The notes under the pieces are model-generated. The model was given only the letters and a program-made list of their open reading frames with translations. It had not been told where the DNA came from and ran no database searches. Below are positions 1-6,635 of a DNA stretch of 11,347 nucleotides, piece after piece; positions within the stretch are counted from its first letter, which is position 1; every line of letters begins with the position of its first letter. Where the stretch lies: contig CAZDSS010000080.1 of NCBI GenBank assembly GCA_964508185.1, positions 1 to 11,347 on the forward strand. Direction: 5' to 3'. The translations under genes were made by a program, and so were the position numbers. Source of the DNA: CAZDSS01 sp964508185. GTDB taxonomy: Bacteria; Pseudomonadota; Alphaproteobacteria; Sphingomonadales; Govanellaceae.

Positions 1-230
1 GCGGCATGCTGAACGCCTTCCGCTACGGCGCGCCGCCCCACGGCGGCTCGGCTCCGGGCATCGACCGCATGGTCATGCTGCTGGCGGACGAGCCCAACAT
101 CCGCGAAGTCATCATGTTCCCCATGAACCAGCAGGCCCAGGACCTGATGATGGGCGCGCCGAGCGAGGTGACCCCGCGTCAGCTGCGCGAACTTCATATC
201 CGCGTGGTGCCGCCGGAAAAGAAGGCCTGA
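1..230 (+). CDS. aspS: Aspartyl-tRNA synthetase, C-terminal end (partial)
   Basis: This is the 3' end of a class II aminoacyl-tRNA synthetase that charges tRNA-Asp (or tRNA-Asp/Asn in non-discriminating forms) in the cytoplasm. About 75 residues are visible, in frame from base 3. The stretch AFRYGAPPHGG followed by APGIDRMVMLL is class II motif 3, with the conserved Arg that contacts ATP. It is followed by NIREVIMFPMNQQAQDLMMGAPS, which matches the usual AspS C-terminal pattern (NIR-VI-FP ... APS). The ending LHIRVVPPEKKA is normal for the family, so only the N-terminal part is missing, outside the window. A strong hairpin terminator lies about 30 bases after the stop, so the next gene is not in its operon. 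Identification is from family knowledge; whether it is discriminating cannot be judged from this fragment. Confidence 0.95.
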   Translation, partial: GMLNAFRYGAPPHGGSAPGIDRMVMLLADEPNIREVIMFPMNQQAQDLMMGAPSEVTPRQLRELHIRVVPPEKKA

Positions 231-262
231 GGGCAGGGCGCCAGCAATTCATCATCCTGACC

Positions 263-297
263 GGGGCGGGGGAGCGATCTCCCGCCCTTCGTCGTTT
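263..297 (+). terminator. Hairpin terminator after aspS
   Basis: Bases 264-273 (GGGCGGGGGA) pair with 278-287 (TCCCGCCC and flanks) to make a 10-bp, almost all-GC stem closed by a GCGA (GNRA) tetraloop at 274-277. The pair 263-288 adds a wobble. The stem is followed by TTCGTCGTTT, a weak T-tract. The position directly after aspS fits an intrinsic terminator. Confidence 0.75.
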
Positions 298-327
298 GCG
301 CGCTTCTTCCGCCTGTCACCGATTTCG

Positions 328-333
328 TATAAC
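328..333 (+). promoter_or_regulatory. Possible -10 element for the Kelch/repeat gene
   Basis: TATAAC matches five of six bases of the sigma-70 -10 consensus. It lies in the only AT-rich patch between the aspS terminator and the start at 418. No good -35 is seen 16-18 bases upstream (the region is TTCTTCC-like), so this is a weak prediction. A transcript from here would have a leader of about 75 bases. Confidence 0.3.
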
Positions 334-417
334 TTTTGATGCATGCGCGCGGGAATTCACGGTTCCGCCGCATGGGCGTCTTGCGCTGGGGGGATCGCAG
401 CACAAGGGGACGCGAAG

Positions 418-2817
418 ATGGCGGCGCTTGGCTTTGCGCGGATCATCCAGGGTGTGGCGAGCTTCGCGGCGGGCGCCAGATCGGTGACCGTGCCGCTGAT
501 CCCGGCGGTCGATCGATCGAAATGCATGGTGCTTTGCGACGTCCGCTGTCCGTCGGCGCGCACCGGCCGCGTGCTGATGGAAGCGAAGATCAACGGGGCG
601 GGCAACCAGCTGGTGATCGAGCGCGCCGGGCCCAACAGCAATCCCGCCTCCGTCGCCGACGTCGCCTACAAGCTGGTGGTATTCTCCGCCGGGCTCACTA
701 CCCACTGGATCAGCGGCAACGGCGCCGGAATCTTCAACACCCCCCAGGATTTCGGGCTTTCCGTGCCCATGGGGCGGACCCTCCTGCTCTTCACCCATCG
801 CATCGACCAGGACAACAACCAGTCCCAGGCGACGACGGTGGGCTGCGAGTTCACCTCGGCGACCCAGTACACCCTGCGCTGCTCGTCCACGAGCACCGCC
901 GCCGCGGCCACCAACTACACGATCCAGCTCATCGTGTTCGATGCCGATGCGGGGGTATCCGTCCAGCATCTTGCGGCGACCCTTTCCGGCGGTGCGGAGA
1001 CCATCCTTTCCCTGCCGACGGCGGTCTCGCCCTCGCACACGTCGCTCTTCGCCACCTTCAGCCATGGGGGTGACGCATCCAACCAGCGGTCGGGGGCCTG
1101 CGACCTCATCGACGACGGCGCCAGGGTTCGGGTGCTGAAGAACGGCACCGGCACCACGGGACGCATCTATCTCGAAGTGGTGCAATGGCCGACCGGGGTG
1201 AATGTCACGACCGCCGACATCGGCTCGGTCGGCACCGCGGCATCGACCAGCGTCGCCATTCCGCCGGTCTCGGGCTGGGACAACGCCGTCCCCTATACGC
1301 AGGGCACCGTGCCCTTGTTCGGCAACAAGGGCCGGACCACCAATCCCCACACCGCCTGGTGGACGACCCAGCCGGGCGCGGGCACCAGCAGCGTCGCCTG
1401 CAACCGGGTGGCGAGCGCCGTCAGCTTCTCGCCGCCCGCGCGCATCCAGGTGCTGCAGTTCGCGGGCGACGCCCCTCCGCCGCCGCCACCGCCGCCCGGG
1501 GATCTCATGGAGGTGCTGCAATCCATGAGCCCCAATTCCTGGCGCTGCCCGGTGCTGGCGGGCGGGGGCAACGCCAACAACTGGGAAGCGGCGCGCGCCC
1601 CCGCCAACCGGCGGCCGGCGAGCGGCGCCGTGCAGTCCATCTTCTATGCCTGGCCCTGTTCGGTGATCGACACCGCTCGCGACCAGGTGGTCCATTACGG
1701 CGGCGGCCATGCCAACTACATGGGGAACGAGCTTTACGCCGCCGATCTCGCGACCGGCCTGTGGCAGCGCCTGTGCCTGCCGACCAATGTGACTTTGTGG
1801 CCGGGGGTCGCGAACTACGTGGGCTCGCCCCTGGGTGAGAACGACGCGCCGCCCGCCGCCCATTGCTATTCGTCCAGCGTCTATCTTGCGGTCGCCGACC
1901 GCATGTATGTTCATGGCGGCGCCGCCTACAACGACGGCGGCCGCTATCGCGCCATGAACGGGGGCCCGGCCGGTCCCTATCTCTACGACCTTGGCAAGCG
2001 CGACCCCGACAAGGTGGGTGGGGCGAACGGCACGGGCTATGTGGCGGGAGACCAGGGGCTCAATGCCTGGTTCAACGCCTACAGCCCCGGGATGACCAAC
2101 AATCTCGGCAGCAATGTGAGCTATATCGGCCACCAGGTGACCGCCTATGCCGATATCGAAGACGGCAAGGACGTGATCTATCTTTACGGCGGCAATTCCA
2201 CGATCTACCTCAACAAGATCGTGGTGAACGACATCAACGACTGGTCGAGCCAGACCATCACCCGCCTCGGCGGGCAGAGCGGGGTCTCCGTCCTCGGCAA
2301 GGCGGCGCGGGTCAAGTCGCTCCATGCCTTCGTGTCGTGGCGGAACCGCACGGGCAAGAGCCTTACCAATGCCCTGCGGCTACTGGACGAGCAGGGGGTC
2401 GCCCACGGCAAGACCAGCTTCTACGACATCAGCCTGAGCGATCCCGCCGGCATCGTGCCGGGGCTTCTGACCGACCTTCGCAGCTTCTCCCTCGTCTGGG
2501 ACGAGGTGCGCGACCGCATCGTCGGCTGCAACGGGCGGCAGATCATCGAGATTACCTATCCCGGCGTGCCGCCCGACGGCACGAACGCCGCTCAAGTGGC
2601 GGCGGGCTGGGAGATCCGCCTCATCAACGGCGCGTTCGATCCCGCCTATCGCGCGCTGCGGGATGCGTCCAGCGTCGGCCCGACCCACGGCAAGTGGCAC
2701 TACTACCGGCGCTACGACTGCTTCGTCTATACGGAAAGCTGGTCGCCCAACAACACGGCCGTGACTTCGGCGCCCTATGTCTGGCTCTACAAGCCCGCCA
2801 ACTGGTCGCCCCTCTGA
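418..2817 (+). CDS. Large protein with four beta-rich repeats, proline hinge and Kelch-like propeller
   Basis: This 799-aa protein has no recognisable name. Residues about 8-348 form four degenerate repeats of about 80-88 residues, each ending in a beta strand of the type KLVVF, IQLIVF, YLEVVQW or IQVLQF. Residues 353-360 are a run of eight prolines, a hinge. Residues about 362-799 look like a Kelch/galactose-oxidase-type beta-propeller: VVHYGGGHANYMGNELYAAD plus LATGLW (about 424-449), RMYVHGG (about 495-501), VIYLYGG (about 586-592), and a late blade ending near YVWLYKP. Proteins with GGGHxxYxGNE Kelch units are known from phage tails and from secreted bacterial proteins. I infer a structural or carbohydrate-binding role, not an enzyme, because no oxidase active site is evident. 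No signal peptide is seen. The start ATG at 418 has AAGGGGA about 9 bases upstream; an ATG at 343 in the same frame would add 25 residues but lacks a comparable ribosome site. Asn, Thr, Trp and Tyr are more frequent than in neighbouring genes, hinting at a different origin. The next gene starts 17 bases after the stop. Confidence 0.85.
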   Translation: MAALGFARIIQGVASFAAGARSVTVPLIPAVDRSKCMVLCDVRCPSARTGRVLMEAKINGAGNQLVIERAGPNSNPASVADVAYKLVVFSAGLTTHWISGNGAGIFNTPQDFGLSVPMGRTLLLFTHRIDQDNNQSQATTVGCEFTSATQYTLRCSSTSTAAAATNYTIQLIVFDADAGVSVQHLAATLSGGAETILSLPTAVSPSHTSLFATFSHGGDASNQRSGACDLIDDGARVRVLKNGTGTTGRIYLEVVQWPTGVNVTTADIGSVGTAASTSVAIPPVSGWDNAVPYTQGTVPLFGNKGRTTNPHTAWWTTQPGAGTSSVACNRVASAVSFSPPARIQVLQFAGDAPPPPPPPPGDLMEVLQSMSPNSWRCPVLAGGGNANNWEAARAPANRRPASGAVQSIFYAWPCSVIDTARDQVVHYGGGHANYMGNELYAADLATGLWQRLCLPTNVTLWPGVANYVGSPLGENDAPPAAHCYSSSVYLAVADRMYVHGGAAYNDGGRYRAMNGGPAGPYLYDLGKRDPDKVGGANGTGYVAGDQGLNAWFNAYSPGMTNNLGSNVSYIGHQVTAYADIEDGKDVIYLYGGNSTIYLNKIVVNDINDWSSQTITRLGGQSGVSVLGKAARVKSLHAFVSWRNRTGKSLTNALRLLDEQGVAHGKTSFYDISLSDPAGIVPGLLTDLRSFSLVWDEVRDRIVGCNGRQIIEITYPGVPPDGTNAAQVAAGWEIRLINGAFDPAYRALRDASSVGPTHGKWHYYRRYDCFVYTESWSPNNTAVTSAPYVWLYKPANWSPL
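439..1461 (+). repeat. Four degenerate protein-level repeats inside the Kelch/repeat protein
   Basis: The N-terminal half of the 418-2817 product repeats a pattern at about residues 8-89, 90-174, 178-257 and 260-348. Each unit has a polar stretch, a hydrophobic strand near the middle (CMVLCDVRC, LLLFTHR, SLFATFS), a second strand often containing Cys (VGCEF, GACDL, VACNR), and a closing strand before an aromatic residue (VVF, IVF, VQW, LQF). The DNA is not obviously repetitive, so the duplication is old. Similar tandem beta domains occur in phage fibres and adhesins; this is inference from pattern, not from a named family. Confidence 0.6.
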
Positions 2818-2834
2818 GGGCGTGGACAAGGGCC

Positions 2835-3164
2835 ATGTATGTGATCCTCTGGCGGTTCCGCGCGGCGCCGGGGCAAAGGGACGCCTTCATCCGCGCCTAT
2901 GGCAGGGACGGCGACTGGGCGGCGCTGTTCCGCCGCGGCGAAGGCTATCTCGGCACCGAGCTTTGGCGGGACGCCGTGGATCTGGACCGTTTCCTCGTCA
3001 TCGATCGCTGGGAGGACGCGGGACGCCACGACGCATTCAGGACGCGCTTCGCGGCGGAATACGACGAACTCGACCGCGCCTGCGCCGTCCTCACGGCGGA
3101 GGAGACGCCGGTCGGCCGCTATCACGTGGACCTTCAGAGCCCGATCAATGGGACAGCCGGGTGA
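2835..3164 (+). CDS. Small ABM-like (antibiotic biosynthesis monooxygenase superfamily) protein
   Basis: The 109-aa product begins MYVILWRFRAAPGQRDAFIRAY, the typical first strand and helix of a dimeric ferredoxin-like ABM domain. It continues with GYLGTELWRD and then FLVIDRWEDAGRHDAFRTRF, the strand-turn-helix that normally follows (IDRWED, then AF...F). Members include heme-degrading and quinone monooxygenases and many proteins of unknown substrate, so only the fold is assigned. The start ATG has AAGGG a few bases upstream, and the gene sits 17 bases after the Kelch/repeat gene, so the two are probably co-transcribed. Its last 20 bases overlap the 3' end of the convergent OsmC-like gene. 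A cytoplasmic location is likely, since no signal or membrane segment is present. Confidence 0.75.
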   Translation: MYVILWRFRAAPGQRDAFIRAYGRDGDWAALFRRGEGYLGTELWRDAVDLDRFLVIDRWEDAGRHDAFRTRFAAEYDELDRACAVLTAEETPVGRYHVDLQSPINGTAG

Positions 3165-3624
3165 CGATCCGCACCTCGTGGGTCAGGGTCTTGTGCACCG
3201 GGCACATGTCGGCGATCTCGTGCAGGCGCTTGCGCTGTTCGGGCGACAGATCGCCGTCGATATCGATGATGCGCATGATGCGGTCGATGCGGCCTTCCAC
3301 GGTCTCGCAGTCGGCGCAATCGTCCGCATGGATCTTTTCGTGATAGAGCCGCACCTCGATCCGCCGCACCGGCCAGCCCTTCCGCTCCGCGTACAGGCGA
3401 AGGGTCATGGAGGTGCAGGCGCCAAGCCCGGCGAGGAGATAGTCATAGGGCGTCGGGCCCATGTCGTTTCCGCCCAGGGACGGCGGCTCGTCCGAGAACA
3501 TGCGGTGGCGGCGCACGTCGATGGTCTGGGCGAACAATCCCGCGCCGTTCTCATATACCGAGACCACGCCTTCCTCCCGCACATGGGGTGAGGAAGGATC
3601 CACTTTCTGCTTTGCGGTCGGCAT
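3145..3624 (-). CDS. OsmC family peroxiredoxin-like protein (YhfA-like subgroup)
   Basis: This 159-aa protein has the OsmC fold hallmarks: GGNDMGPTPYDYLLAGLGACTSMTLRLYA with the first redox Cys at residue 70, and the C-terminal IADMCPVHKTL with the second Cys at residue 141. In OsmC/Ohr proteins these two cysteines reduce organic hydroperoxides. The CPVHKTL ending and the short inserted HADDCADCE segment (Cys103 and Cys106) point to the YhfA-like subgroup rather than to Ohr; its substrate is less well defined. The start at 3624 is preceded by AGGAG (complement of 3631-3635) at 6 bases. The gene is divergent from the CoA-transferase gene and converges on, and slightly overlaps, the ABM-like gene. 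It is cytoplasmic. Confidence 0.9.
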   Translation of the reverse strand: MPTAKQKVDPSSPHVREEGVVSVYENGAGLFAQTIDVRRHRMFSDEPPSLGGNDMGPTPYDYLLAGLGACTSMTLRLYAERKGWPVRRIEVRLYHEKIHADDCADCETVEGRIDRIMRIIDIDGDLSPEQRKRLHEIADMCPVHKTLTHEVRIVTRLSH

Positions 3625-3672
3625 CGCCTGCTCCTAATGTCGGTTGGGGATCAATGACAAGGATAACCCGGA
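3625..3672. promoter_or_regulatory. Short divergent intergenic region between OsmC-like and CaiB/BaiF genes
   Basis: These 48 bases must carry the ribosome sites of both divergent genes: CTCCT at 3631-3635 (AGGAG on the minus strand) and AAGGA at about 3659-3663 on the plus strand. There is little room for two separate promoters, so the promoters probably overlap each other or reach into the opposing gene. I cannot identify clear -35/-10 pairs. Confidence 0.4.
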
Positions 3673-4833
3673 ATGGGACCGCTCAAGGGGTATAAAGTCG
3701 TGGAGTTCGCGGGCATCGGCCCCGCGCCGTTCTGCGCCATGATGCTCGCGGACCTCGGCGCCGACGTGATCCGCATCGACCGCCGCTCGCTTCACGACCT
3801 GCCCGTGGACGGGGAGGGGACAGGGCGGCGGGACGTCCTCAATCGCGGCCGGCGCTCCATCATGCTCGATCTCAAGGACCCCCAGGGGCGGGAAGTGGCG
3901 CTCCGCCTGATCGACGGCGCGGACGCGCTGATCGAGGGCTATCGCCCCGGCGTCATGGAGCGGCTGGGCCTCGGCCCCGACATCTGCTGCGCGCGCAATC
4001 CGCGCCTCGTCTATGGCCGCATGACCGGTTTCGGCCAGACCGGGCCGCTCGCCCGGAGCGCCGGGCACGACATCAACTACATTTCGATTTCGGGGGCGCT
4101 CAGCGTGTTCCGCCGCGCGGGCGAACGGCCCGTGCCGCCCGCCAACTACGTGGGCGATTTCGGCGGCGGCGGCATGCTGCTGGCGGTCGGGATCCTCGCC
4201 GCCCTGCTCGAAGCCCAGAAATCGGGGCGGGGGCAGGTGATCGACGCCGCCATGACCGACGGCAGCGCCCTTCTCGGCACCATGCTCTATGCCTTGCACG
4301 CCATGGGATCGTGGAACGAGCCGCCAGGGCACAACCTTCTGGATACCGGCCGGCCATATTACGACGTCTATGAAACCGCAGACGGCCGCCATGTGAGCGT
4401 CGGGCCGCTGGAAGCCAAGTTCTTCGAGCGCTTCGTCAAGCTTGCAGGGCTTGAAGATGATCCCGTCTTTGCCGACCGCAACGATCGCGCCGCCTGGCCC
4501 GAAATGCGCCGCCGCATCGCCGCGCGGATCAGGGAAAAGACCCGGGACGAGTGGGAGCGGATCTTCGAAGGGTCCGACGCCTGCGTCACCCCCATCCTCG
4601 ACCTGTTCGAGGCGCCGCACCATCCCCACAACGCGGCGCGCGGCACCTTCTTCGCGGACGATCAGGGCATCATCCAGCCGGCGCCCGCGCCGCGCTTCAG
4701 CCGCACCGCGCCGGACTGTCCGGCGCCGCCGCCGGAGCCCGGGGCCCATGGAGAAGAAATCCTGCGCGAGCTCGGTCTGTCGGACAGGGAAATCGCCGCC
4801 CTGCGGGATGCAGGCGCGGTGCGCATGCCCTAG
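3673..4833 (+). CDS. CaiB/BaiF family CoA-transferase, probable alpha-methylacyl-CoA racemase
   Basis: The 386-aa product opens with MGPLKGYKVVEFAGIGPAPF and MMLADLGADVIRIDR, the standard family III CoA-transferase N-terminus. It then has the nucleotide-binding segment NRGRRSIMLDLKDPQGR. In alpha-methylacyl-CoA racemases the catalytic residues are a His/Asp pair and a Glu. Here GHDINYISISGAL supplies His132, NYVGDFGGGGM supplies Asp162, and VGPLEAKFFERF supplies Glu247, all in the expected contexts. This favours a racemase that inverts the 2-methyl centre of branched fatty acyl-CoA over a transferase. Length is normal (racemases are about 360-390 aa). AAGGA lies about 9 bases before the start. 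The C-terminus approaches the convergent 64-aa ORF within about 20 bases. Substrate is inferred only from family membership. Confidence 0.9.
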   Translation: MGPLKGYKVVEFAGIGPAPFCAMMLADLGADVIRIDRRSLHDLPVDGEGTGRRDVLNRGRRSIMLDLKDPQGREVALRLIDGADALIEGYRPGVMERLGLGPDICCARNPRLVYGRMTGFGQTGPLARSAGHDINYISISGALSVFRRAGERPVPPANYVGDFGGGGMLLAVGILAALLEAQKSGRGQVIDAAMTDGSALLGTMLYALHAMGSWNEPPGHNLLDTGRPYYDVYETADGRHVSVGPLEAKFFERFVKLAGLEDDPVFADRNDRAAWPEMRRRIAARIREKTRDEWERIFEGSDACVTPILDLFEAPHHPHNAARGTFFADDQGIIQPAPAPRFSRTAPDCPAPPPEPGAHGEEILRELGLSDREIAALRDAGAVRMP

Positions 4834-4854
4834 ACGGCAAGGGTGGTGAATGCG

Positions 4855-5049
4855 TCAGACGCGGATGTCCACCCGGCGCTGTTCGGCGCGGCGCTCGTTG
4901 CGGCGGGCTTCGGCGCTGCGCTCGGGCTCCTTGCGCTCGGCCGCGGAATCGGCGGCTTCCTTGCGGTCGCGGTGAACGGTCTGGACCTTGTCGCGCACGG
5001 CGTGGTTCGGCACCACCAGCGTCGCGGAATGCGTCGGTCTGATATCCAT
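4855..5049 (-). CDS. Small highly charged protein, unknown function
   Basis: This 64-aa reading frame encodes MDIRPTHSATLVVPNHAV followed by a strongly charged, probably helical tail rich in Arg, Glu and Ala (KEAADSAAERKEPERSAEA...). No family is recognised, and no signal or membrane segment is present. In favour of a real gene are the ribosome site GGGGAGA on the minus strand just before the start at 5049, and the snug fit between two genes in a gap otherwise left empty. Against it, charged Arg/Ala-rich frames arise easily in GC-rich DNA. A longer minus-strand frame through the same DNA (to 4697) runs into the CaiB/BaiF gene and is less likely. Confidence 0.5.
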   Translation of the reverse strand: MDIRPTHSATLVVPNHAVRDKVQTVHRDRKEAADSAAERKEPERSAEARRNERRAEQRRVDIRV

Positions 5050-5132
5050 TCGCCTGTCTCCCCGATAAAGGCGGGGGATTTTCCGCCAAAAATTCCACTT
5101 CTACAAGTAAAGTTTTAATCAATTCCGCCGCG
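5050..5132 (-). promoter_or_regulatory. AT-rich leader upstream of the small charged ORF
   Basis: Bases about 5089-5125 are the most AT-rich in this part of the window and include TTGATT and TTTACT on the minus strand, possible -35-like elements, but no convincing -10 at the right distance. Bases 5070-5074 (GGCGG) pair with 5083-5087 (CCGCC) to give a small hairpin in the putative leader. Role uncertain. Confidence 0.25.
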
Positions 5133-5172
5133 ACCGGGCAGCCCCTTGATTCAGGGCGACATTCATGGCGGT

Positions 5173-5200
5173 TTGCAGCCGCGGCCCGGTCGTGTATGTT
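5173..5200 (+). promoter_or_regulatory. Possible sigma-70 promoter for the TPR lipoprotein operon
   Basis: TTGCAG (5173-5178) and TATGTT (5195-5200) are separated by 16 bases, with three and four of six consensus matches. They lie 40-70 bases before the start at 5241, giving a plausible short leader. This is a modest match in GC-rich DNA. Confidence 0.35.
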
Positions 5201-5240
5201 GGGCCCCGTCGTTTCTGCGGACGTCCAATCAGGCCAGAAG

Positions 5241-6635
5241 ATGAGGACTTTTCATATCCTTCCGGCAGCCTTCCTGCCGGCGATCCTTCTGATTGCGGGC
5301 TGCGCCGGCGGCGCCGCCACGGACCAGCCCGCGGCGCAACAGACCGCGGCGCGCGAGACCCCGGAATTCGACGCCGACGCCATGGTGCGCGTCGCCGACA
5401 ATCTGCGCGCGTCCGGCGATCACATGTCGGCTCTCAACCTCTATGCCCGCGCGCGGGAGCGGGATTCGGACAATGTCGCGGCCCTCCTTGGCGAAGGCGA
5501 AAGCCTGCTCGCCGTCGGCATTCCGGGCGAGGCGGAACGGCGCTATCGCACGGCGCTTCAAAAGGGCGGCGGCGCCCGGGCGGAAGCCGGGATCGCCCGC
5601 GCCCTCATGCAGCAGGGCAGGGCGGAGGAAGCGCTTCCCCATTTCGATGCGGCGGTGGCCGCCGGGGGCGCCAGCGCGCAGATCCTCAACCATTACGGCG
5701 TCGCGCTCGACCTGCTCGCGCGGCATGAGGAGGCCCAGGTCCAGTACGGCAAGGGGCTTGATCTCGCGCCCAACGACCCCGGGCTTCTCAACAATCTCGC
5801 GCTGTCCTTCGCGCTCGGCGGCAATTTCGACACGGCGGTGCGCCTGCTCAGCGGCCTTGTGACCGAAACGCCCGATGCGGCGGACGCCCGCAGCAATCTT
5901 GCGCTCGTCTATGGCCTCTCCGGCGATTTCGAGGCGGCGGAAGCGCTCATCGCCCTGAACGAGCAGGAGCGGCTTCAGGACCCCGGAACCGGGCGGCACC
6001 AGATGGCCTATATCCGCCAGGTGGCGGCGCTTCCGCCGAAGCTCCGGCCGCGCGCGATCATTCTCGGGCTCGAGGCCGCCATGCCCCGCATCCATGAGCA
6101 GGAGACGGCGGCGGAGCCCATGCAAGCGCCCGAGCCCTCACCCGAACCTGCGCCCGCGCGCGCGGACGCCTTGCAACCGGTGCCCGAAGCGCCGCAGCCG
6201 GCCGCGGAAGCGCAGCGGCCCGCAGCGCCGGAACCCGCGCCCGTCGCCGAAGCTCAGGAAACCGAGGCAACGGCCGCAGCGGACGAAGCCCCGGCCGATC
6301 CCGCGCCCGTAACACAACCGCCCGCAACACAGCCGCCAGCAGCCGTCGCCGCGGCGGCGCCCCACGGCGTGCAGCTCGGCGCCTATCCGAGCCTCGATGT
6401 CGCCCTCCACAACTGGCCGAAGATCCGCGAACGCGCGCCCGAACTTTTCGAAGGCCGGGCGGCCTATGCCTGGCCGCGGGGCGAAATCGTGCGGCTGATG
6501 ATCGCGGTGCCCGAAGGGGCGGCGGCGGCATCCCGCTTCTGCGCGGAACTTGCGGGCAAGGAAATCGATTGTCTTGCCCGTCCGTTCGATCCGGCGCAAA
6601 CCGGGTCGACGCCTGTACAAGAAGGAGTTGAGTAG
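5241..6635 (+). CDS. TPR lipoprotein with C-terminal SPOR domain (TadD-like)
   Basis: The 464-aa product begins MRTFHILPAAFLPAILLIAGC: a short charged start, a hydrophobic core and a lipobox LIAGC, so Cys21 should be lipidated and the protein anchored to a membrane facing the periplasm. Residues about 48-245 are tandem TPR helices (for example ALNLYARARERDSDNVAALL, and ILNHYGVALDLLARHEEAQV then YGKGLDLAPNDP), resembling TadD pilus-assembly lipoproteins. Residues about 288-374 are a Pro/Ala/Glu-rich spacer. Residues about 376-449 (GVQLGAYPSLDVALHNWPKI ... RLMIAVPEGAAAASRFCAEL) look like a SPOR domain, which binds denuded septal peptidoglycan. A cell-wall or division-site scaffold is inferred. 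Start 5241 was chosen because the signal peptide begins there; an upstream ATG at 5196 would place 15 residues before it. The stop shares its last base with the next gene's GTG start. Confidence 0.85.
   Translation: MRTFHILPAAFLPAILLIAGCAGGAATDQPAAQQTAARETPEFDADAMVRVADNLRASGDHMSALNLYARARERDSDNVAALLGEGESLLAVGIPGEAERRYRTALQKGGGARAEAGIARALMQQGRAEEALPHFDAAVAAGGASAQILNHYGVALDLLARHEEAQVQYGKGLDLAPNDPGLLNNLALSFALGGNFDTAVRLLSGLVTETPDAADARSNLALVYGLSGDFEAAEALIALNEQERLQDPGTGRHQMAYIRQVAALPPKLRPRAIILGLEAAMPRIHEQETAAEPMQAPEPSPEPAPARADALQPVPEAPQPAAEAQRPAAPEPAPVAEAQETEATAAADEAPADPAPVTQPPATQPPAAVAAAAPHGVQLGAYPSLDVALHNWPKIRERAPELFEGRAAYAWPRGEIVRLMIAVPEGAAAASRFCAELAGKEIDCLARPFDPAQTGSTPVQEGVE

Noticed and set aside
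343..417. Earlier ATG for the Kelch/repeat protein
   Set aside because: The added 25 residues resemble no signal peptide, and the ATG at 418 has a clear AAGGGGA ribosome site.
316..2325. 669-aa open frame on the minus strand
   Set aside because: It lies antisense to the Kelch/repeat gene. Its translation is low-complexity Arg/Gly/Ala/His/Val-rich with no recognisable motif, as expected from the complement of GC-rich coding DNA.
1863..2834. Long N-terminal extension of the ABM-like frame
   Set aside because: The frame is open far upstream, but that part is Arg/Gln-rich and overlaps the Kelch domain in another frame. The ABM domain starts cleanly at the ATG at 2835.
3634..4749. 371-aa open frame on the minus strand
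   Set aside because: It is antisense to the CaiB/BaiF gene, whose catalytic residues are all in order on the plus strand. The minus frame has no domain signature.
5070..5087. Terminator hairpin on the plus strand
   Set aside because: The stem is only 5 bp and is followed by A residues, not T residues, on the plus strand. At most it is a leader hairpin of the minus-strand ORF.
4843..5118. 91-aa plus-strand frame with a hydrophobic N-terminal half
   Set aside because: It is opposite the 64-aa minus frame, lacks a good ribosome site, and its hydrophobicity mirrors the charged codons of the other strand. It was not favoured, though neither frame is proven.
4697..5122. 141-aa minus-strand frame beginning MIKTLLVEVEF
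   Set aside because: The first residues look plausible, but the rest is Arg/Pro-rich noise and it overlaps the 3' end of the CaiB/BaiF gene.
5196..5240. Earlier ATG for the TPR lipoprotein
   Set aside because: It would place 15 residues ahead of a complete lipoprotein signal peptide and lies inside the possible -10 element.
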